From assembly GCF_001753245.1 (NCBI RefSeq), contig NZ_CP017415.1, positions 2,136,501-2,200,500 on the forward strand: 64,000 nt of DNA. The letters are read 5' to 3'. Numbering within the stretch: the stretch's first letter is position 1; each line of letters begins with the position of its first letter. The position numbers and the translations under genes are program-made. Under the pieces are notes generated by a model that saw only the letters and a list, made by a program, of their open reading frames with translations, was not told the origin of the DNA and did not search any database. Source of the stretch: Acidihalobacter yilgarnensis. GTDB lineage: Bacteria > Pseudomonadota > Gammaproteobacteria > DSM-5130 > Acidihalobacteraceae. This document shows, in pieces, positions 18,574-27,939 of this stretch.

Positions 18574-19209
18574 TCAACTGCGGTTTATCACACCTGTCGG
18601 AGCAGGATCATTTGCAAGGTTGATTATTTTCGGTGAGCGCAGGTTCCAGGCCAACAACGCCGCCTCGCCATGCAAACGTCCAAGTAAGCCAATTGCACCC
18701 GAGTCGAGCCCTAGCCGGGCACCCAGGCGGATATCATGACCCAACCAGCGTGCCGCCAGTGAACGCAGCACGTGTCCGTGAGCGAAAGCTAGCACTGGTT
18801 TGCAATCCTGGTCCCTAATGCGTGTGATCAGTTGATCTACACGTTTGGCAACCGCCATCGGACTCTCGCCGCCGGCACCAGCGCCCCCCCCAACAAAGAC
18901 CGTCCAACCTGGGGAATCAAGGTGAATTTCCGGGGTCGTCAGGCCCTCATAGTCACCGTAGTCCCACTCCTGCAATTCCGGCACCACTTCGGCTTCGGCA
19001 TAACCGCAAATGGCAGCAGTCTCGCGGGCACGGCGCAAGGGACTGGTCCAGACCGCCGCAGGCGACCATTGTGCAAGCCAAGGCTGCAGACGTTCTGCCT
19101 CAATACGACCGGCCGCAGTCAGCCCGAGATCGGTATGCGATGTATGCTGACCACTGACGCTCCAGGGCGTCGCGCCGTGTCGCACGACAATGAGGTCGAG
19201 TTCTTCCAT
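18574..19209 (-). CDS. Histidine phosphatase family protein (PGAM-like)
   Basis: 211 residues from the ATG at 19209; in-frame upstream starts at 19227 and 19284 are possible. The catalytic motif IVVRHGATPW holds the phosphoryl-acceptor histidine. TSPLRRARETA, the acidic EWDYGDYEG motif and the second histidine in LAFAHGHVLRSLAARWLG complete the active site. Substrates in this family range from phosphoglycerate and fructose-2,6-bisphosphate to alpha-ribazole phosphate, so the substrate is open. The gene is first of an operon with glgP, which favours a sugar-phosphate. Block B lies immediately upstream. Confidence 0.9.
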   Translation of the reverse strand: MEELDLIVVRHGATPWSVSGQHTSHTDLGLTAAGRIEAERLQPWLAQWSPAAVWTSPLRRARETAAICGYAEAEVVPELQEWDYGDYEGLTTPEIHLDSPGWTVFVGGGAGAGGESPMAVAKRVDQLITRIRDQDCKPVLAFAHGHVLRSLAARWLGHDIRLGARLGLDSGAIGLLGRLHGEAALLAWNLRSPKIINLANDPAPTGVINRS

Positions 19210-19210
19210 T

Positions 19211-19330
19211 GAATAGATACTCCGCATACCCCGAGTGATACGTTGGACTGATGAACCGCATTGAGGTTCATGTTTGTCCTGCACCGAAGGCGTATCTATA
19301 GGAAATAGGCGCTGTACAGGGTGACGGTTT
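19211..19330. repeat. Upstream block B, homologous to 2491-2610
   Basis: Gapless 120-bp alignment with block A, with identical TCCGCATACC and GTTCATGTTTGTCC. It abuts the histidine-phosphatase start, so it contains the 5' leader and probably the promoter of the phosphatase-glgP operon. Confidence 0.6.
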
Positions 19331-19509
19331 GGCGTGCCTCAAGTAACATGAAAAGAAGGTCTCCGGCTGAAAAATCCGACTGGATTGATCAACGCGAATC
19401 GATACGCTTAACAAGTATCATTACCTGAATGCTAATCACTCAGAAGGCATCAGCGCATTGCCGTCGCCACTGAGATGGTCTGCATCTACCATCATAAGGA
19501 AATTTGGAT

Positions 19510-20097
19510 ATGCCCTCGCTACGATTGAACCTTCATCCACTACAGCCTGCCACGCGTGTGGAGCAGAAACATTCAGATCATCCTCAACACATCAGAGGCG
19601 AGAGTCCAGCGATTGATGTAATGACCGATCTACAGCATGTCCGTGCGGTCACCACAATCACCGGAGCGTCACTTAGTAACGCACACCAACGCATGATCCA
19701 TACGGGTGTGCGTTTATTGTTCGTGCTCGACAGGGAGGGGTGCGTGGCCGGTCTAATTAGCGCGCGCGACCTAATGGGTGAGCAACCCATGTTGGCGGCA
19801 GTCCGTGAGCATTTATCTTACGATCAACTGCATGTAGAACACATCATGACGCCCGCCAGTGCCATTCAAGTGTTGGATTTTACAGAGGTCTTACGCGCCC
19901 AGGTTTCAGACGTCATCCAGACATTACGCGAACATGACCGCCAGCATGCCCTTGTCGTCGAGTACCATACAGACGGGGAGCAAAGAATACGTGGTATTTT
20001 CTCGCTCAGTCAGATCAGTCGTCTGCTCGGTATTCCGCTTTCCCCGTCGGGCATCGCACAAAACGTCGCAGAGCTAGACCATATACTCAACCATTGA
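19510..20097 (+). CDS. CBS-domain pair protein
   Basis: 195 residues from the ATG at 19510; AAGGA lies nine bases upstream, better placed than for the TTG at 19504. After a ~30-residue non-conserved lead come two CBS motifs: DVMTDLQHVRAVTTITGASL to VLDREGCVAGLISARDL, and HIMTPASAIQVLDFTEV to IRGIFSLSQISRLLG. Such stand-alone pairs bind adenosine nucleotides and act as energy-sensing regulators; the partner is not evident. It is divergent from the histidine-phosphatase/glgP operon, so it may report adenylate state to carbon-storage metabolism (inference). Confidence 0.88.
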   Translation: MPSLRLNLHPLQPATRVEQKHSDHPQHIRGESPAIDVMTDLQHVRAVTTITGASLSNAHQRMIHTGVRLLFVLDREGCVAGLISARDLMGEQPMLAAVREHLSYDQLHVEHIMTPASAIQVLDFTEVLRAQVSDVIQTLREHDRQHALVVEYHTDGEQRIRGIFSLSQISRLLGIPLSPSGIAQNVAELDHILNH

Positions 20098-20226
20098 GCC
20101 AAGAGAAACGGGACGCCCCCACACACCGAATATCAAAAAAGGATGCCAGTCTCGTATGCCCCCTGAATACAATCTGTTTCAGTTTGATTACCAGCGATCA
20201 CACCCCATTGCCATGAGGGAAATTGA

Positions 20227-20589
20227 TCAGCGTCGCAAGTTGCCATGCGAGCAGAAAACATCTCGTATATTCTGGATGATGACCATGGTCCGGTGATGGT
20301 TGACGCGATAGTAATGTCGCACACCAAGGCGACGTCGTACCATAACCCTACTCCGAAGCAGAATATTCAGATGTTGTGAGACATTGGTTTGCGTGGTGTT
20401 GAGTAACAAGACTAGCTCATTTACGCACAGCTCACTATCTCCCACTGTGCATAATAGTCGCAGACGCAACGGATGCCCCATCGCTTTCAATACTGCGGCA
20501 ACAAGCTCTAAATCCTCAGCATGATCGAGTATTGCATGCTGCACATCAGGCAAGATGCGCGCCTGGCCAATTATAATACTACGAATCAT
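20227..20589 (-). CDS. ArsR-family winged-helix regulator
   Basis: About 120 residues from the ATG at 20589; a GTG at 20643 is the alternative start and neither has a strong ribosome-binding site. The winged-helix core is clear: LKAMGHPLRLRLLC, ELCVNELVLLLNTTQTNVSQ (recognition helix TQTNVSQHLNIL) and RRRLGVRHYYRVNH as the wing. A Cys precedes VNEL, as in some metal- or redox-sensing members, but no complete ArsR/SmtB metal site is seen. It stands alone between the CBS gene and the Sel1 pseudogene, so its target is unknown. Confidence 0.85.
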   Translation of the reverse strand: MIRSIIIGQARILPDVQHAILDHAEDLELVAAVLKAMGHPLRLRLLCTVGDSELCVNELVLLLNTTQTNVSQHLNILLRSRVMVRRRLGVRHYYRVNHHRTMVIIQNIRDVFCSHGNLRR

Positions 20590-20761
20590 TATTTTTACCG
20601 CCGATAGTAGATGAATGTCTATATTGTCGCGATCATTGGCCACATGAAGTCACAATTCTCATCACAAATTAGCGCGTAGCGGTATTTTAGGCAGAACTCC
20701 TGGCAAGGCTGAATGAATGCCGGAATTTAATGGGCATCGATTCTCTTACAATCTCGCAAGC

Positions 20762-21622
20762 TCATCGCGTATCCGGCGTGGTGTAAGCGGCTAAATCCAT
20801 ACCTTTATTGGCTAGGGGTTCATCTTGCGCTGAAGCCATTTCCCACCATTTCATGGCTTTTGCGATATCCTTCTTCACCCCGACGCCCTTGTAGTACAAG
20901 GTGCCAAGATTATATTCAGCATCCGGGTTTCCTTGCAGGGCTGATTTGTGCCACCACTCGACAGTATTCTCGATGTTTTTAACGAATCCATGTCCCTTGT
21001 AATATAGGACACCCAAATTATATTCCGCTCTGGGGTCATTACCTTTGGCCGCCATTCGCCACCAGCTGATGGCATTCGGGAGGCTTTTTATCAGTCCATT
21101 GCCCTCATAATAGGATAGCGCAAGATTGTATTCTGCTTTTGTGCTACCTCGCTTGGCCGCCATTTCATACCAATGAATTGCCTTCACATGGTCCTGCATC
21201 ACACCCCAACCAAGATCATAATAAATCGCCAGATTGTATTGTGCGGTCACATTGCCCGATTCCGCAGACTGTCTGTACCAGCGGGCTGATTCTGCATAAT
21301 TGATCGGCACACCCTCGCCGTTGTAAAAGGCGAGTCCAAGACTGAGCGACGCTCTCGAGTCGCCCTCGCCAGCGGCTTTTTTGTACCAATATATTGATTT
21401 ACTGGGTGATTTTTTAAGCGAGTAGTATACACCAAGCCATTATTGTGCAGCTGAGTCACCTTTTTTCGCATAGTTGGATAATTCAGAAAGCATCTGCTGA
21501 TTGCCAACGGCCGCGTTAGCGGCCAAACTCTCCGCCCGCTGCTGTGTCAAGGCCAGCGCTTGTGTGCTGAATAAAGTCAATCCAACTGACAATGCAATTA
21601 TCGTTACGTTTCTGCTTGGCAT
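20762..21622 (-). pseudogene. Secreted Sel1-repeat protein with in-frame ochre stop
   Basis: From the ATG at 21622 a signal peptide (SRNVTIIALSVGLTLFSTQA, then LA) leads into SNYAKKGDSAAQ, then a TAA (21440-21442), then WLGVYYSLKK in the same frame and about six Sel1 repeats (xxxAEYNLGxLYYKGxGVxKDxxKAxxWWxxAA). The repeats continue to 20762. The single stop divides an otherwise perfect reading frame of 286 codons. Sel1 proteins are helical scaffolds, often periplasmic. An internal start at 21310 could yield a repeat-only cytoplasmic product without the signal peptide. Confidence 0.85.
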
Positions 21623-21840
21623 AATCGATTCCTCTTAGCAGCTAGTTGCGAAACTCAAAATTTGATTGATAAATTGCCCTGCTTTCCAAAAGATACCGTT
21701 TTCGACCTGCCAGGTCGAGATGCGTTTGCGGACCCAATAACGAAAAACCTGACCGCGACGTGTTCCGGTGCTCCTTTAGCCAAGCCCTCACGCGTGGTGT
21801 AAATCGAGGGCATCGCATTGATGCGAAAACCGTTACTTCA

Positions 21841-21914
21841 GGCAACGCTGTATAAGTCTTCACAAGCAATCAACCTCAAGGTTCATCAGTTTTGCCTCTG
21901 GTCAGACGTCTAGA
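21841..21914. repeat. Solo end of an IS5-family element
   Basis: About 74 bp match the left terminal region of the IS5 copy at 5115-5189, starting with the terminal repeat GGCAACGCTG and including CAAGGTTSATCAGTTTTGCC and CAGACGTCTAGA. No TTAA flank and no transposase follow. The last codons of the large c-di-GMP gene fall inside it. Confidence 0.8.
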
Positions 21915-24900
21915 ACCCGTGCGGCCAAGTGTTCAATTCCATGATCACTTCCGACCCATTGAAATAGATGGCGCAAGGCAACCATCCGGTCACCTTTGGA
22001 AATGCTGGCGTCATGCAGTCGACGATGCCAGGCATCGACCTCGTCACCCTCATTGACATCTAGCGTGGTGAAGACCGTCTTACCCGGACAGTTGTCGTAG
22101 GTAATCGTAGACATGGATTTACCGGGCAGATGCTGAAACAAAAGTGCCAGCAGTCCCAATCGGCTAGTTGGTAATGTGGGTTTAGACGGAAGACGAAAAT
22201 GTGTCACCCAGTCAGGCAAGTCCTCGATCGGCATGGGTCTAGCAATTGCAAAGCCCTGCCCCAGAGGGATTCTCAGCCATTGTGCGACTTCGATAAGATC
22301 TGGCGTCTCCAACCCCTCTACGACCAGTGCCTGGTCTAGATCATCAGCCAGCCGGATTAAAGTCGACAACAATATCAACGTCGACAAAGGATCTGCAGTC
22401 ATGCGTCGCACCACGTTCTGGTCGATCTTGAGGACATCAAAAGGCTCCTGGATCAGTCGTAGCAAACTACCGTAACCGCCACCGAGATCATCTAAAGCCA
22501 GTTCGACACCCAATTCGCGGAGTGATTTCAATGTTTCGTGTGCACGACACGGATCAACCTCCTCCGTTTCCAACACTTCAAACGCGATTCGGTGGCGAAG
22601 TGCATCGTAGACGTCGAGAACCTTGGTAAGGCGGGCAACAAGGTCCGATTCTAGCAAGCATGAAGGTGGCAGGTTGACCGTGACTTGGAGTGTCGGAAAG
22701 CAATGATTGATCCTCTTCAATGCTGCCAGCGCCTGTTGCAACGTCAACCAAAAGAGCCGATAGCGCTCAGCCGCGCCTAGAATAGGGAGGAATTCACCGG
22801 GTAACAGTGGCTCGCCATTTTCCAGATTCAATCGGGCCAGCGCTTCGATCTTGACCATCTGGCCTGTGCGCAGGTCGATGACCGGCTGGAAATAGAGCAT
22901 CAATCCCTCGCCAAACAAGCGCTGACGTAGATGTGTCTGTTCTTTATGCGTGAGCAGTGGAATAGATCCGGTCTTCGGGGATGAGTTTGGCATCAACAGC
23001 AGGTGTTCCGCGATTGTCTGCAACTGGTGCACGAATGCTTGGGCATCTTCGTGCGTGAACTGGTGCGGATAGGCGCCGTAGAGCGCGAGCACCATCAACA
23101 CATGGCCCTGTGCGTCACGCAGGGGCATCGCCACAGCGGAGCGCACGTCCAATGCCAACTGCATATCCCGCCACAAGGTCATGCCGGCGTCTTTTTCCAC
23201 ATGATCGACGGTTTCAATACGCAAGGAATGCCAAGCGCGAGTGACGACCCCTTTCCCGCGAGGGTGCCCGGACACGAGCCCAACCCGGTAGGTAGGCTCG
23301 GACAATTGCACGCGCCCCCGCGCAGCCGCAGGCCCTTCAGCCTCCACGATGTCAAAAAATCCTTCCGCATCGGGGCGATACAAGACGACGGCCCTGATAC
23401 CAAATAGCGCTCCCAGTTGACTGATCAGCGCGTGCAAATTGTCCATGGCTCCTAGAGCTGCGTTGGCTACAAAGGACAGTACGTCCCGAAGGGCAAGCCG
23501 CGCTTGATTCATGGCATCAACTTGGTTCTGAATATCCAAACCCAGGCGTGCATCGATAATATTGAGCAAAGACAGCGCCGCGCGGGCATCAACCGTGAGG
23601 TTCAGGTGCGAACCGAGTAAATCTCGGTACGCAGCGTTAGCGCGCAGTAATAGCGCAGCATCGACGCCAGTGAGAAAGTGGATGCGTCCGAGCCGTTCGG
23701 ACACCGTTTGGAGCTCGTTGCGCTGCAGACTCGGGGTCGCGAGAAAACGCAGGTGCCCGGCCTGGGCTTGCTTGAGCTGGACCATCTCGGTGTCGGTCAC
23801 GGAGGCCAGAATTGGGGCAATCAAATCATCCTGAACAAGCTGTTGATAGAACGCTTCAACAAAGCCATCGAGCCACGGTCCGAGTGCATTTTGATATCGG
23901 TCTAGCAAATGAGCAGCCGACGCCGAGAAGGGATTGATGGGGCTGAACTCAGGCTTTGGCGCTTGCGCCGCCCTCCCCAACGTCTGCCACCAGGAGCCCC
24001 CTGACTGACGATCTTTGGCCTGATAGAGTGCGGCATCCGCTTCGCGCAACAACGTGTCGCCTTGCCGACCGACACTGGACAGTGCGACCCCGGCCGATAT
24101 ATTGATGCGAATACTCGCGCCCTCGCATTCGAACGGCAATTCCACCACGCGGTGTAGCCGCTCCATGCTACGGGATAGATTATCCTGAAAGTCGTTGCCA
24201 TCGAGATATTCGAGTACGAGGACGAACTCATCACCGCCCAGGCGAGCGATGAAGTCGCTCTCACGCAGGATTTTTCTCAGGCGTGTGGCCAGTTCAATCA
24301 GTAAGAGATCGCCGACGGCGTGACCGTAGCGGTCGTTGACCGGTTTGAACCCATCCAGATCCAGCATGACGATGGCATAAGGTCGTTTCAGACGCGTCGA
24401 GCGCATCTCGACTTCGCGCAGACGCTCCTCCAGTGACAGGCGATTGGGCAGATCAGTGAGATAATCACTGCGGGCGGCATGTGCTTCTTTCTGTTTCAAT
24501 GCAACCAGGTGTTGCCTGAGGTCGATTTGATCCAACCCATGGCCAAGCAATGCGGCTATTCGTTGGCACAAGGCCTCAATGTCGCCATCAAAAACCTGTG
24601 GTTGATCGGCCGCAAATACCAAAATCGCCCAGGAGACACCGGCTCGCATAATGGGGGTGGCCAGAGTGGCAATCCAGTGATGGTGTATGGCCCAGTTCTC
24701 CCAGGGCGTGCCATGCACGGCTGCAAGGTTGTCGTTGTCGCAGAGAGATCGGCCCTCGCGCCACGCGCGTGCGATCAACGAACGTTCGTCAACCAAGGGC
24801 AACAGGGTCTCAATTTGGCGGCTGCCAGGACCCGCTGCCGCCAAATTGCGCCAGCCATCCTGGGTTGGCTGGACAATCATCACAGCGCAAAAGGGTGTGT

Positions 24901-25564
24901 CGTGTACGAGCGTTTTGCAGGTATCCTGAAGTAATTCATACTCGGTGTCTGCTCGCAACACGAGGTCATCTTCTTCCACCAGTGCCCGGTAAATCTCGAG
25001 TTTTCGCGTTAGCTGACGTTGCAGGTTATGGCGGTGTTCGAGGTTCGCCGCATGCTCCAGTACAATGGCCGTCGCAGTCGCAGCGGTTTGCAACAGTTGA
25101 CGATGAAAGTCAGCCGGATGACGAGGTTCAAAACTCGACAGTGCAAAGCTACCGACGATTGATCCGTTGCGGTCAACTATCGGGTGCGACCAGCAGGCAA
25201 GCACGCCATAATGATTGGTCAGTGGCAGGAGATTAAGCCAACGATCATCGGTGAGGGCATTGGTGATGAACTGCGCCTGACCCGAGCTTACGGCATGGCC
25301 GCATGAACCGGCCTGTGTACCCGGCAGCAAACCTTCCAGATCGGCGCGCGCGCCCATTGGCACATCGGGTGCGGCGGCGATGTGCAATCGTCCATCTTTT
25401 CCCAGCACCATGATGCTGGCAACCGAGCGCGACAGACACTTCTGGGTAAGGCGACAAATCTGATCAAGCAGTTGTTGGGGAGGCTCATGGGCTAGCGTCG
25501 CCTCAAGAATGCAACTTTGCAGTGTCAGTAAAGATTCTTCTGGAGAAGGAGCCTTGGCCGTCAT
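21902..25564 (-). CDS. Multidomain c-di-GMP protein: GAF, GAF, GGDEF, globin-like sensor, GAF, EAL
   Basis: 1220 residues from the ATG at 25564, which overlaps the upstream ORF stop (ATGA). Order, approximate: GAF (~40-190) with CGHAVSSGQAQFI; a second GAF (~210-350); GGDEF with intact ARLGGDEF at ~440 and an RESD inhibitory site five residues before it; a globin/protoglobin-like sensor (~553-700) with candidate proximal heme histidine in GRIHFLTGVD (~627); a third GAF (~700-850); and EAL with IEALARL (~905), FEVLETE, LALDDLGGGYGSLL, LKID and VVEGLET, so phosphodiesterase residues are kept. A ~70-residue C-terminal tail of unknown nature follows. It probably couples O2/NO/redox sensing to c-di-GMP making or breaking. 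The last ~5 codons come from an IS5 end, so the native C-terminus may be lost. Confidence 0.92.
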   Translation of the reverse strand: MTAKAPSPEESLLTLQSCILEATLAHEPPQQLLDQICRLTQKCLSRSVASIMVLGKDGRLHIAAAPDVPMGARADLEGLLPGTQAGSCGHAVSSGQAQFITNALTDDRWLNLLPLTNHYGVLACWSHPIVDRNGSIVGSFALSSFEPRHPADFHRQLLQTAATATAIVLEHAANLEHRHNLQRQLTRKLEIYRALVEEDDLVLRADTEYELLQDTCKTLVHDTPFCAVMIVQPTQDGWRNLAAAGPGSRQIETLLPLVDERSLIARAWREGRSLCDNDNLAAVHGTPWENWAIHHHWIATLATPIMRAGVSWAILVFAADQPQVFDGDIEALCQRIAALLGHGLDQIDLRQHLVALKQKEAHAARSDYLTDLPNRLSLEERLREVEMRSTRLKRPYAIVMLDLDGFKPVNDRYGHAVGDLLLIELATRLRKILRESDFIARLGGDEFVLVLEYLDGNDFQDNLSRSMERLHRVVELPFECEGASIRINISAGVALSSVGRQGDTLLREADAALYQAKDRQSGGSWWQTLGRAAQAPKPEFSPINPFSASAAHLLDRYQNALGPWLDGFVEAFYQQLVQDDLIAPILASVTDTEMVQLKQAQAGHLRFLATPSLQRNELQTVSERLGRIHFLTGVDAALLLRANAAYRDLLGSHLNLTVDARAALSLLNIIDARLGLDIQNQVDAMNQARLALRDVLSFVANAALGAMDNLHALISQLGALFGIRAVVLYRPDAEGFFDIVEAEGPAAARGRVQLSEPTYRVGLVSGHPRGKGVVTRAWHSLRIETVDHVEKDAGMTLWRDMQLALDVRSAVAMPLRDAQGHVLMVLALYGAYPHQFTHEDAQAFVHQLQTIAEHLLLMPNSSPKTGSIPLLTHKEQTHLRQRLFGEGLMLYFQPVIDLRTGQMVKIEALARLNLENGEPLLPGEFLPILGAAERYRLFWLTLQQALAALKRINHCFPTLQVTVNLPPSCLLESDLVARLTKVLDVYDALRHRIAFEVLETEEVDPCRAHETLKSLRELGVELALDDLGGGYGSLLRLIQEPFDVLKIDQNVVRRMTADPLSTLILLSTLIRLADDLDQALVVEGLETPDLIEVAQWLRIPLGQGFAIARPMPIEDLPDWVTHFRLPSKPTLPTSRLGLLALLFQHLPGKSMSTITYDNCPGKTVFTTLDVNEGDEVDAWHRRLHDASISKGDRMVALRHLFQWVGSDHGIEHLAARVLDV

Positions 25565-25824
25565 AAGCGTGTGCCGTGTAAAGTCGTGAAATATCCGGGT
25601 TGCGACAGCGGTCGATAGGCAACATCGAAGTGCTGCGCCAAACTTGCCAGGGGTTTGTCTAGCCTCCACAACTGTGCGCCCGGCTTCACCCGTATGGAAG
25701 CGAGCAGCATAATATTTTCCAGCCTGCATACGAGCCCGCACAGCCTTTTCCGCTCAATGAACGCTCGCGCTTCGATCTGGCTCGCCTGGTTGTAAGGCAG
25801 CAGGAGACCAATGGTGTTAAGCAT
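25561..25824 (-). CDS. Hypothetical protein coupled to the c-di-GMP gene
   Basis: 87 residues from the ATG at 25824, ending in a TGA that overlaps the ATG of the large c-di-GMP gene. The product is protein-like (LNTIGLLLPYNQASQIEARA at the start, LWRLDKPLASLAQHFDVAYR later) with no motif I recognise. No ribosome-binding site is visible for this start and the frame is open upstream. The ATGA coupling is the best argument for a real gene; it may also be a degraded 3' end of a longer one. Confidence 0.4.
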   Translation of the reverse strand: MLNTIGLLLPYNQASQIEARAFIERKRLCGLVCRLENIMLLASIRVKPGAQLWRLDKPLASLAQHFDVAYRPLSQPGYFTTLHGTRL

Positions 25825-26424
25825 CTGGGCACGCTTTTGGCAGCGTTCCGCAGGCCAGCTTAGCCGAGGCCATCGTGGACGGGATCCGTCCCGGTTTGGC
25901 AGTGGCCGCGCCGCTGACGCCGCCAATATTTCGCGGGGTGCTGCGACGACCTTTGATCAATGCGCACATCTCGAGCATCAGTTGACCGGCATCCCTTGTC
26001 GCGGGTGCTGGCAGGCATCGCCAGGGTGGAAGACAGCATTATACTTGGGGGCATCTGCACGACGGTCACGGAACGCGAAATTTCGGGGTCATGCAAGCGC
26101 CAAATGTCTCTGATAGTTTCTGCTCCGTCGTCGCTTTGAGATCACGCGCGCGCTGCGCCATAACGTCTTCGCCAACGTGCTCGCGGCTTCCTACAGTCTG
26201 TCGCGCGATTATCTCTACGGGATGGCAATTGGTCGCTGGCCGTCGAGTCCTGTCGCGTTGCTTACGTTTTTCCAACAGCGCATATTATGCCACGCGCGTG
26301 ATAAGTTTTACGATGCGGAATGGCTTCACCCCCAACCCGTACGCAGGCCATGCGAATACGAGTAATCATGGCCACGATGTCGAACTCGCGAATATTGCCA
26401 ACTGAGGCTCGATTGAGGAAAAAA
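25825..26424. other. Gap: decayed sequence, no gene supported
   Basis: 600 bp with short frames on both strands, none with a start site or known family. The plus-strand stretch around 26160-26300 (NVLAASYSLSRDYLYGMAIG) reads like protein but is flanked by stops, so a broken gene is likely. Confidence 0.3.
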
Positions 26425-26673
26425 ATGCCTGAGACAGCATCACAAGCACAGACCTCGACCGCGATCTTGATGTCTGAATCTCCTTCCGAAGACGCCATTG
26501 GCGAAACGAAACTGCGAGCCTTTTTGAATGCGTTTGCGAGGCATTTCGGCCGCTGGCTGGAATTCGCTGGACATCGCATTTGCCGATTCGATTATGCGCT
26601 CAAGCTGGCATACGGCGCGCGTTCGCATCGGCGCTATTGCCGCCCGGATTGCTGCCGCATCGCTTCGTTGTGA
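26425..26673 (+). CDS. Small hypothetical protein upstream of dsbB
   Basis: 82 residues. GAGGAA sits five bases before the ATG at 26425. The N-terminal third is Ser/Thr/Glu-rich and probably disordered; the rest is basic and aromatic (FARHFGRWLEFAGHRICRFD) and ends with a Cys-containing CRPDCCRIASL tail. I do not recognise it. It lies 67 bp before dsbB on the same strand, so the cysteines could be relevant, but that is speculation. Confidence 0.5.
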   Translation: MPETASQAQTSTAILMSESPSEDAIGETKLRAFLNAFARHFGRWLEFAGHRICRFDYALKLAYGARSHRRYCRPDCCRIASL

Positions 26674-26740
26674 CGCGTCATCACATGATTACCCGGACAC
26701 TCGTCGAGGCCCGGACTGGAGTCGACGGGGAGCCGGTCAA

Positions 26741-27235
26741 ATGAAATGGCCTCTAAATGGCCCACCTGCTCTGGTGAAGTCACGTTCCGGCCCACATATT
26801 CGGCGCGTACTCGCTTGGTTGGGTGTGCTGCTGGCGATGGCGTCGTTGCTGGCGGCATTCTGGTTGCAATGGGGGGACGGCTGGCGACCGTGCGCCTTGT
26901 GCTGGTTGCAGCGAGGCTGTTTGTCGCTTGCGATGGTCGGGTTTGGGTATTACGCGATCGGCGCCCGCAGGCCGCTATGGGGTCTGCGCCTAGCTTTTGC
27001 CCTCGCGCTTGGGGGGCTGGTCGCGGCCTGGATTCAATTTGGCGAGGTGAATGCCGGAACCTTCGTCTGTCCGTTGCAGTTCACGGGTGCCATCACCAGT
27101 TGCGCGGCGGCCGGCGCTCATCCCTTGATGGGCCTACCTATCGTTGATTGGTCGGTTGAGCTGTTCATGGCACTGCTGTTGTTGGCCACCTTGATCGAAA
27201 TCTTGAGTTTCTTGCACGGAAACGGAAATGCCTGA
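26741..27235 (+). CDS. dsbB: Disulfide bond formation protein DsbB
   Basis: 164 residues from the ATG at 26741, preceded by GGGGAG. Four transmembrane helices alternate with two short periplasmic loops. The first redox pair is in GWRPCALCWLQRG (CxxC, ~50-53); the second pair is in FVCPLQFTGAITSCAAAG. By family knowledge DsbB reoxidises periplasmic DsbA and passes electrons to quinone. No dsbA is in the window. A 54-residue ORF overlaps its 3' end. Confidence 0.95.
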   Translation: MKWPLNGPPALVKSRSGPHIRRVLAWLGVLLAMASLLAAFWLQWGDGWRPCALCWLQRGCLSLAMVGFGYYAIGARRPLWGLRLAFALALGGLVAAWIQFGEVNAGTFVCPLQFTGAITSCAAAGAHPLMGLPIVDWSVELFMALLLLATLIEILSFLHGNGNA

Positions 27236-27392
27236 GCCTCGCCTACCCTTTGTCGAGGAATTAACGCGTCTGGGAATCGATGGGCTTGTACTCGATATCT
27301 GCGATCAATTCACCTTGAAAAAAGGAATGCTCAGGGTGATTCGCGAGATATTACTCAGGAGTCAGGAATATAGGCAACAGTTGGATGCTTGA
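27228..27392 (+). CDS. Small hypothetical protein overlapping dsbB
   Basis: The ATG at 27228 lies in the last codons of dsbB (overlap of eight bases), suggesting coupled translation. The 54-residue product (PEPRLPFVEELTRLGIDGLV, then LDICDQFTLKKGMLRVIREI) looks like a soluble helical domain. Its 3' end runs into the truncated IS630 copy, so its natural C-terminus may be missing. Family not recognised. Confidence 0.4.
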   Translation: MPEPRLPFVEELTRLGIDGLVLDICDQFTLKKGMLRVIREILLRSQEYRQQLDA

Positions 27393-27886
27393 AGAAAGAT
27401 CGAATCAAGGATCGCCGGATAGGTTTCCCGTTGCCAGCGCTCGATCGCGTCAGGGTCCCTCTGATACGCACGCTGGAGTGGCTTTTGCGCAGTCAAGCCG
27501 ACCCGCGCCAGCAACGCGCCCACTGAGGCCAAGCTCAGCGAAACGCCCAATCGCTGTGCGATCAGTTCGCGCACGATCTGGCGTGTCCATAAACCGAAGT
27601 CGAAGCCATACTGCCGCGGGTTCTTGCCGTTGACCCACCGGAACACTTGCCGTCCTTGGGCATCGGTCAACTTCCGGCGCCGCCCGGGGGCCCGCCGCAA
27701 CTGCAGGGCCTGCTTGCCTTGGCCGCGCCCGCGCACCTTCAGCCGTACCTTGTACGCCCAAGTCCGGTGCATCCCGAACGACGCCGAGACCGCTGCCGGC
27801 GATTCGCCTTCCGCCATCCGCTCCAGCGCCATGAAGCGCATCGCTTCCAGCGTCTCGCGGGTCAATGTCCGTCCATCGTTCTTCAT
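27362..27886 (-). pseudogene. IS630-family transposase, N-terminal half
   Basis: Begins MKNDGRTLTRETLEAMRFMA and holds the HTH regions (SPAAVSASFGMHRTWAYKV; GVSLSLASVGALLARVG) up to IERWQRETYPAI, where the DDE core should begin. It then switches to an unrelated tail (FLQASNCCLYS). It is truncated near 27400 at the border with the ORF downstream of dsbB. This is a third IS630 lineage in the window. Confidence 0.85.
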
Positions 27887-27939
27887 ACCCAATTATGACC
27901 GAAGTCGACGCCATTTGTTCCCTAATCTACTGACTTATG

